Source: Candidatus Curtissbacteria bacterium RIFCSPHIGHO2_12_FULL_41_17 (GTDB lineage Bacteria > Patescibacteriota > Microgenomatia > Curtissbacterales > GWA2-41-24). Taken from it: a DNA stretch of 5,824 bases. Every line of letters starts with the position of its first letter. The first letter of the stretch is position 1. Under the pieces are notes generated by a model. That model searched no databases. It worked only from the letters and a program-made list of their open reading frames with translations, and was not told where the DNA came from. The stretch lies in the NCBI GenBank assembly GCA_001774945.1, contig MFBL01000022.1, forward strand, positions 1 to 5,824. Reading direction: 5' to 3'. This document shows positions 1-3,917 of the stretch, in pieces. Both the position numbers and the translations under genes were made by a program.

Positions 1-1
1 A

Positions 2-481
2 GTGGTAAATGAGGCGACTAATAACTTACTTGGCTATTTTCGAGGAAAAAACAAACTCGATTACAATTTTTATTCAGAACAGGCACAACTGCACTTGAAA
101 GATGTCAGGGAACTGATAACACTTGCCAACAACTTTTTTGTCCTTACTTTTATCGTCGCACTAGTATCATCCGTTGTTTTATTGGCAAAAAGTCATAGGC
201 TTTTCTTAAAAGCATTGTTCTTTTCCTCCACTTTTACACTACTTGCCATTCTGGCTCTATCATTAGGGTTATTAAGTTTTTTTGACCCTTTTTTCCTTAA
301 ATTCCATCAAGTCCTTTTTGATAATCAGGCATGGCTCTTTCCGGCAGAAGATAATCTTATTAAATTATTTCCTCCGACATTTTTTGTCGCCTTTGCCAAC
401 AGGCTTGCCCAAAACATAATCTTTACCTCTTTAATAATTTTGTCGGTATCAACAATCTTTCTAAAGAAAGCCAAAAGATGA
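2..481 (+). CDS. Lit-like (DUF1461/TIGR01906) membrane protein, 5'-truncated by window edge
   Basis: Integral membrane protein resembling the DUF1461/TIGR01906 family, which includes Lit, the lipoprotein intramolecular transacylase of some Gram-positive bacteria. Lit moves an acyl chain within a diacylglyceryl lipoprotein to its N-terminal cysteine amine, giving the lyso form. Seen here, numbering from the first whole codon: a polar extracytoplasmic stretch with N3-E4 and the motif HLKDVREL (H31, D34); hydrophobic segments near 43-62 and 67-93; then FHQVLF (H102), NQAWLF, DNLIKLFP, and a last membrane segment near 127-152 with a basic tail KKAKR. These blocks and their order are what I recall of the family. 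The 159 visible residues lack the usual first membrane helix, so the GTG at position 2 is probably internal and the true start lies upstream. The TGA overlaps the lgt start by four bases, implying co-transcription and coupling. Lit is demonstrated in Firmicutes; other DUF1461 members are uncharacterised, so transacylase activity here is inferred. Confidence 0.72.
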   Translation: MVNEATNNLLGYFRGKNKLDYNFYSEQAQLHLKDVRELITLANNFFVLTFIVALVSSVVLLAKSHRLFLKALFFSSTFTLLAILALSLGLLSFFDPFFLKFHQVLFDNQAWLFPAEDNLIKLFPPTFFVAFANRLAQNIIFTSLIILSVSTIFLKKAKR

Positions 482-1239
482 TCCCTGCGCAAATATCAAT
501 AGGTCCAATTAAGTTTCATCTGTATGGTGCTATTATTGCCGTTGCTATTTTAGTTGGCTGGTATTTAGCCAAAAAAAGAGCACACCTTTTCAAAATTCCC
601 CAAAAAATTTTTGACGACCCGATTCTTCTTTTGCCGTTATTTTTCTCACTAGTCGGTGCCCGTCTTTACCATGTATTCGACTATTGGAATTACTACAGCC
701 AGAATTTAATCTCCATTATTTATGTTTGGGGTGGTGGGCTTGGTATTTGGGGAGGTATAGCTGGCGCAGTTTTTGGTTTTTTTCTTGTGGCTAAAATAAA
801 AAGGATCGATTTTTTGTCAGTCCTTGATTTGGCCGCTCCCTCGTTGCTTTTAGGACAAGCTATTGGGAGAATCGCAAATTTCATCAACCAGGAAGGTTTC
901 GGTCCACCAACCGATTTGCCATGGGGAGTTTATATCAGTCCCGATCGTCGGCCCGACCAATTCACATCTTTTTCTTATTTCCACCCGACATTTTTTTATG
1001 AGGCAATTTTAAACACTTTCTTTTTTACCATTCTATTGGTTGTTTCAAGAAAACTTAAGATAAAAGGACAGATCTTTTCTCTCTATTTGGTTTTCTACTC
1101 GATAAGTCGTTTTATTACTGAATTCTGGCGCATCGATACGGCAACCATCGATACCGTCAAAGTCGCCCAAGTGATCTCGATCATCGTTCTTACCATTGGT
1201 CTGGGACTTTTTATCCATTTTAGACAAAAGGGGACTTGA
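478..1239 (+). CDS. lgt: Prolipoprotein diacylglyceryl transferase Lgt
   Basis: Membrane enzyme that transfers diacylglyceryl from phosphatidylglycerol to the lipobox cysteine of prolipoproteins, the first step of lipoprotein maturation. The 253 residues form about seven hydrophobic segments. Family motifs are in order: YG at 16-17; GARLY at 60-64; GGLGIWGG at 86-93; the signature GRIANFINQEGFG at 130-142; PTDLPWGV at 144-151; HPTFFYE at 169-175; RFITEF at 211-216. Relative to E. coli Lgt, Y16, R131, N134, E139, G142, R211 and E215 align with Y26, R143, N146, E151, G154, R239 and E243, all reported as essential or important. The E. coli H103 position is W91 here, a variant I also recall from actinobacterial Lgt. 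At 253 residues it is shorter than E. coli Lgt (291). The ATG at 478 overlaps the preceding TGA with no clear Shine-Dalgarno, so translation is probably coupled to the Lit-like gene. No lspA (signal peptidase II) gene is in view. Confidence 0.96.
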   Translation: MIPAQISIGPIKFHLYGAIIAVAILVGWYLAKKRAHLFKIPQKIFDDPILLLPLFFSLVGARLYHVFDYWNYYSQNLISIIYVWGGGLGIWGGIAGAVFGFFLVAKIKRIDFLSVLDLAAPSLLLGQAIGRIANFINQEGFGPPTDLPWGVYISPDRRPDQFTSFSYFHPTFFYEAILNTFFFTILLVVSRKLKIKGQIFSLYLVFYSISRFITEFWRIDTATIDTVKVAQVISIIVLTIGLGLFIHFRQKGT

Positions 1240-1261
1240 CCCTTCGACTAAACTCAGGGTC
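1238..1261 (+). repeat. Imperfect palindrome at the lgt stop, resembling a dispersed intergenic repeat
   Basis: GACCCT (1238-1243) and AGGGTC (1256-1261) are perfect 6-bp inverted arms around a 12-nt centre, TCGACTAAACTC. The left arm includes the last two bases of the lgt TGA. The pattern CCCTTCGAC-N-CTCAGGG resembles a palindromic element that I recall as scattered between genes in many unrelated bacterial genomes. Only one copy is in the window, so repeat status is inferred. It could also simply be a 3'-end hairpin of the lgt mRNA. Confidence 0.45.
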
Positions 1262-1264
1262 TGC

Positions 1265-1282
1265 GGGTTGCTAAAGCAACCC
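1265..1282 (+). terminator. GC-rich hairpin between lgt and lon, possible terminator without U-tract
   Basis: GGGTTGC (1265-1271), loop TAAA, GCAACCC (1276-1282): a perfect 7-bp stem with a tetraloop, the most stable-looking short hairpin in the window. It lies 25 bases after the lgt stop, where a terminator would be expected. Only two T residues follow before the sequence becomes GACATCC, so it is not a classic intrinsic terminator. It may act as an mRNA 3'-end stabiliser or a weak terminator. The -35 box of the lon promoter begins at the very next base. Confidence 0.45.
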
Positions 1283-1311
1283 TTGACATCCATTAGCACT
1301 CGTGATATCTT
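1283..1311 (+). promoter_or_regulatory. lon promoter, sigma-70 type
   Basis: TTGACA at 1283-1288 is a perfect -35 consensus. After exactly 17 bp comes TATCTT at 1306-1311, a -10 box matching TATAAT at four of six positions. Transcription would start near 1317-1319, giving a leader of about 100 nt before the lon ATG. The CIRCE-like operator overlaps the spacer and the -10 box, as in HrcA-repressed heat-shock promoters. Confidence 0.7.
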
Positions 1312-1320
1312 AACTGCTAA
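1293..1320 (+). promoter_or_regulatory. CIRCE-like operator (probable HrcA site) over the lon promoter
   Basis: The CIRCE consensus is TTAGCACTC-N9-GAGTGCTAA, bound by the heat-shock repressor HrcA. Here the left arm TTAGCACTC (1293-1301) is perfect. The right arm AACTGCTAA (1312-1320) matches seven of nine positions, including the whole TGCTAA end. The spacer is 10 bp rather than 9, a real deviation. The site overlaps the -10 box and predicted start of the lon promoter, so a bound repressor would block RNA polymerase. The gene controlled, a heat-shock protease, fits this role. HrcA itself is not in the window. Confidence 0.62.
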
Positions 1321-1369
1321 TTCCCTCGCCAAGTAAGACTTGGCTCGGGATAAACTATCACCACCGTTA

Positions 1370-1375
1370 TATAAT
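1370..1375 (+). promoter_or_regulatory. Perfect -10 box (TATAAT), possible second lon promoter
   Basis: TATAAT at 1370-1375 is an exact -10 consensus, 41 bases before the lon ATG. The best -35 at 17-bp spacing is GGGATA (1347-1352), only three of six matches, so support is weak. A start near 1382 would give a short leader lacking P1 and P2 of the structured RNA. The 7-bp inverted repeat 1356-1362/1383-1389 flanks this box symmetrically and could be a DNA operator instead of an RNA stem. Confidence 0.28.
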
Positions 1376-1401
1376 ATACAGAGGTGATAATAATTTATCC
1401 T

Positions 1402-1407
1402 GAAGGG
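1402..1407 (+). promoter_or_regulatory. lon ribosome-binding site
   Basis: GAAGGG ends nine bases before the ATG at 1417, an acceptable though not strong Shine-Dalgarno. An in-frame TGA at 1411-1413 rules out any earlier start. A better anti-SD match, GAGGTGAT (1381-1388), lies 28 bases upstream of the ATG, too far for normal use. Both purine tracts fall in the pairing strands of the predicted leader fold. Confidence 0.55.
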
Positions 1408-1416
1408 AACTGAAGA

Positions 1417-3834
1417 ATGGCCATCTTTTTAGAGCAACAAAAACCAAGGCTTAAAAACGAATTGCCTATTGTGCCGCTTCGCGACACCGTCGTTTTTCCT
1501 TCCTCGATGGTGCCAATTACTGTCGGCCGTCCCAAAGTTAAATTGGGACTTGATAGTGCCTGGGCCACGGACAGACTGGCCATTTTTGTTGCCCAAAAGA
1601 ATCCAAGAGTAGAAAATCCCGCGCCCAATGACATTTATTCTGTCGGCACAGTGGGTTTAATTAGAAGACTTTGGAAGGTGGATAACGAATACAACCTGGC
1701 CGTGGAAGGATTAACAAGAGTTTACCTTAAAGAATTTACCCAAATTGAGCCATATCTTGCTGTTAAAGTTGAAGAAATTCCCGAACTTACCCAAAAAACA
1801 GACGAAATTGAAGCATTGTTTAGAGGAACTCTTGCAAAAATTAAAAAGTATGGCGAATTGGGTGGAGTCCTGACTCTTGAATCTTCAATTCATATATTTT
1901 CCACGGATGATCCAAACCAGCTAGTCAATATTATTGCCGCGTCAATAGACTTAAAAACAATTGACAAACAGCAAATTCTGGAGATGGTTGACACCAAAGC
2001 AAGACTCTCAAGACTTTCCGAACTACTAACGCGCGAAATCAGGATTCTGGAAATTTCATCAAAGATCGACACCGAGACCCAGGAAAGAGTTGGTAGGGTT
2101 ACCAAGGAAGCAATTTTAAGAGAGAAAATGAAATCAATAGAAAAGGAACTGGGAGAAGACGATGATTCCCGAGAAATAGGGGAATTTCGTAAAAAGATTA
2201 AAGAAGCCCATATGTCCGAGGATGTCAAAATTAAAGCCGAAAGAGAGCTTTCGCGTCTTGCTAAAATGTCTTCCTATAACCCTGAATCATCCTACATCAG
2301 GACTTATCTTGAATGGCTTGTTGACTTACCATGGCAAGTACAAGATAAAAAAACTGCGGATGTTGAATTTGCCGCTAAGGTTTTAGACGAGGACCATTAT
2401 GGTCTTCCGAAAGTCAAAGAAAGGATTTTGGAATATCTAGCTGTCCATAAACTTGTTGGTAAAATTAAGGGTCCAATCCTTTGTTTTGTAGGACCTCCGG
2501 GTGTGGGTAAAACTTCGATTGGCAAATCAATAGCGCGCGCTATGGACCGAAAGTTTATAAGAGTTTCTCTTGGCGGAATTCATGATGAAGCAGAAATTAG
2601 AGGTCATCGCAGAACTTACGTCGGTGCCATGCCCGGTAGGATTATCCAGGGAATTAAAAATGCCCAGACAAAAAATCCCGTATTTATGCTTGATGAACTC
2701 GATAAAGTTGGCGTAGATTTTCGAGGGGACCCTTCTTCGGCACTTCTTGAGGCTTTGGATCCTGAGCAAAATAATGCATTTTCAGACCATTATTTAGAGG
2801 TAGCCTATGATCTTTCAGACGTAATGTTTATAACTACTGCCAATATTTTGGATACTATTCCGCCTGCACTTCGGGATAGACTAGAAGTAATTAGTTTCCC
2901 TGGTTACACGGAAGAGGAAAAATTCCATATCGCCAAGAGATTTTTAATTCCAAAACAGATTGAAGCCCACGGACTAAAAGATCAAAAAGTCGAATTATCA
3001 GATAGTGCGATAAAAGAAATTATTGCCAAATATACCCGTGAGGCAGGCGTCCGCGAGCTTGAGAGGGAAATTGCCGCAATTTTAAGAAAGACTGCCAAGA
3101 AAATTGCAACTCACGCAAAACAGAAAAAAATCAGAGTCAGTTCAAAACAGCTACATTCTTATCTTGGTCCTCATAAGTTTTCTAAAGCTATTGCTGAATC
3201 AAAAGATGAAATTGGAATGTCCACCGGTCTTTCGGTTACCCCCTCAGGAGGGGAGATTCTTTTTGTGGAAGTAACTTTAATGCCGGGCAAAGGCAACTTA
3301 ATTCTTACAGGTCAGCTCGGAGATGTTATGAAGGAGTCTTGTCAGGCAGCGCTTTCCTATGTTAAGTCCCGGGCAAAAGTTTTAGGACTTTCAGAAACAT
3401 TTGCAGCCAAGATTGATATACATATCCACGTTCCTGAAGGAGCAGTACCAAAAGAAGGACCGTCTGCAGGAATTGCTATTACAACAGCTTTAGTTTCTGC
3501 CTTAACTAAAATTCCGGTTAGACGTGAAGTAGGAATGACCGGTGAGGTTACTTTAAGAGGGCGGGTTTTGGAAATCGGTGGAGTCAAGGAAAAAACGTTG
3601 GCAGCCCATAGAGCCGGATTGACTACAATAATCTTACCAAAATCAAACGCGAAGGATTTAGAAGAAATTCCGAAAAACGTTAAGAAAGACTTGCAATTTA
3701 TCTTGGCTGAGCACATGGATGATGTGTTAAAGGTTGGCTTGACCAGATCTCTTGAAAAAGAAAAGCCTACTAAAGAAGGATCTCAAAACAAGAAAAAAAC
3801 ATCTGTAACTTTTCCCCTTCCACACACACCATAA
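1417..3834 (+). CDS. lon: ATP-dependent Lon protease (LonA)
   Basis: Cytoplasmic homohexameric AAA+ serine protease that unfolds and degrades misfolded and short-lived regulatory proteins. At 805 residues it has normal LonA length. The N-terminal substrate-binding domain starts at ELPIVPLRDTVVFP (about 14-27) and is followed by a charged, probably coiled-coil linker (about 200-290). The AAA+ module has Walker A GPPGVGKT (359-366), Walker B VFMLDELDK (422-430; D426, E427), sensor-1 N476, arginine finger R488 and sensor-2 R546 in AGVRELE. The protease domain has the catalytic Ser-Lys dyad: S683 in KEGPSAG and K726 in GGVKEK, 43 residues apart as in E. coli (S679/K722). No key residue is missing. 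The C-terminus (about 775-805) is a lysine-rich, low-complexity tail. The ATG at 1417 is fixed by an upstream in-frame TGA and by the domain beginning. The CIRCE-like operator suggests heat-shock induction. Confidence 0.98.
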   Translation: MAIFLEQQKPRLKNELPIVPLRDTVVFPSSMVPITVGRPKVKLGLDSAWATDRLAIFVAQKNPRVENPAPNDIYSVGTVGLIRRLWKVDNEYNLAVEGLTRVYLKEFTQIEPYLAVKVEEIPELTQKTDEIEALFRGTLAKIKKYGELGGVLTLESSIHIFSTDDPNQLVNIIAASIDLKTIDKQQILEMVDTKARLSRLSELLTREIRILEISSKIDTETQERVGRVTKEAILREKMKSIEKELGEDDDSREIGEFRKKIKEAHMSEDVKIKAERELSRLAKMSSYNPESSYIRTYLEWLVDLPWQVQDKKTADVEFAAKVLDEDHYGLPKVKERILEYLAVHKLVGKIKGPILCFVGPPGVGKTSIGKSIARAMDRKFIRVSLGGIHDEAEIRGHRRTYVGAMPGRIIQGIKNAQTKNPVFMLDELDKVGVDFRGDPSSALLEALDPEQNNAFSDHYLEVAYDLSDVMFITTANILDTIPPALRDRLEVISFPGYTEEEKFHIAKRFLIPKQIEAHGLKDQKVELSDSAIKEIIAKYTREAGVRELEREIAAILRKTAKKIATHAKQKKIRVSSKQLHSYLGPHKFSKAIAESKDEIGMSTGLSVTPSGGEILFVEVTLMPGKGNLILTGQLGDVMKESCQAALSYVKSRAKVLGLSETFAAKIDIHIHVPEGAVPKEGPSAGIAITTALVSALTKIPVRREVGMTGEVTLRGRVLEIGGVKEKTLAAHRAGLTTIILPKSNAKDLEEIPKNVKKDLQFILAEHMDDVLKVGLTRSLEKEKPTKEGSQNKKKTSVTFPLPHTP

Positions 3835-3850
3835 AATTGTCGCAATTTTA
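3832..3850 (+). terminator. AT-rich hairpin at the lon stop, weak terminator candidate
   Basis: TAAAATTG (3832-3839), loop TCG, CAATTTTA (3843-3850): a perfect 8-bp inverted repeat whose left arm includes the lon stop codon. The stem is AT-rich and no U-tract follows beyond the arm's own TTTT, so termination would be weak. On the opposite strand it has equal symmetry. It may only mark the 3' end of the lon mRNA. Confidence 0.35.
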
Positions 3851-3853
3851 AAG

Positions 3854-3882
3854 TTGCAAATTTGAATAGAAATTTGTATCAT
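3854..3882 (+). promoter_or_regulatory. Candidate hppA promoter
   Basis: TTGCAA (3854-3859; four of six matches to the -35 consensus) is separated by 17 bp from TATCAT (3877-3882; five of six matches to the -10). The predicted start near 3889 would leave a leader of about 30 nt before the GTG of hppA. In AT-rich DNA such matches occur by chance, so support is moderate at best. Confidence 0.42.
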
Positions 3883-3888
3883 TTGCAA
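3854..3888 (+). repeat. Nested inverted repeats in the lon-hppA gap
   Basis: TTGCAAAT (3854-3861) and ATTTGCAA (3881-3888) are perfect 8-bp inverted arms 19 bp apart. Nested within and overlapping them, CAAATTT (3857-3863) and AAATTTG (3870-3876) form a second perfect 7-bp repeat around a 6-nt loop. The two pairings exclude each other as RNA. The outer arms sit on the -35 box and on the -10 edge of the candidate hppA promoter, a position compatible with an operator. Base composition makes chance palindromes likely here. Confidence 0.35.
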
Positions 3889-3917
3889 AAGTAACGCAAG
3901 TTATATTGTAAATATCG

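Larger units (their letters stand above)
1321..1409 (+). promoter_or_regulatory. Structured lon mRNA leader, potential three-way junction
   Basis: Hand-traced perfect pairings: P1 TTCCCT (1321-1326) with AGGGAA (1404-1409); P2 GCCAAGT (1328-1334), loop AAG, ACTTGGC (1338-1344); P3 GGATAAA (1348-1354) with TTTATCC (1394-1400), extendable by a G-U pair 1347/1401; and, stacked inside P3, P3b TATCACC (1356-1362) with GGTGATA (1383-1389) around a 20-nt AT-rich loop. Together they form a three-way junction whose closing helix starts just after the predicted transcript 5' end and covers the lon ribosome-binding site. An alternative pairing of 1322-1325 with 1347-1350 excludes P1 and part of P3. I recognise no known riboswitch class. 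A heat-sensing role is inference. Confidence 0.45.

Noticed and set aside
2..4. GTG at the left edge as the true start of the Lit-like gene.
   Set aside because: The family normally has a first membrane helix and more extracytoplasmic residues before this point, so the gene most likely begins outside the window.
1381..1388. GAGGTGAT as the Shine-Dalgarno of lon.
   Set aside because: It is 28 bases from the ATG and no usable in-frame start lies nearer, because TGA at 1411-1413 closes the frame.
1384..1413. Nine-codon leader reading frame (GTG to TGA) ending just before the lon ATG.
   Set aside because: Its GTG lies inside the only SD-like sequence, leaving no ribosome-binding site of its own, and the peptide shows no attenuation pattern such as repeated identical codons.
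1045..1634. Open frames on the minus strand across the end of lgt, the intergenic region and the start of lon.
   Set aside because: They are antisense to well-supported genes and regulatory sites, and their translations show no recognisable family features.
1890..3716. Minus-strand open frames inside lon.
   Set aside because: Antisense shadows of a fully conserved coding sequence, with serine- and isoleucine-rich translations typical of reverse frames.
3820..3830. Short CA dinucleotide run at the end of lon.
   Set aside because: About four units, within coding sequence, too short to be a meaningful repeat.
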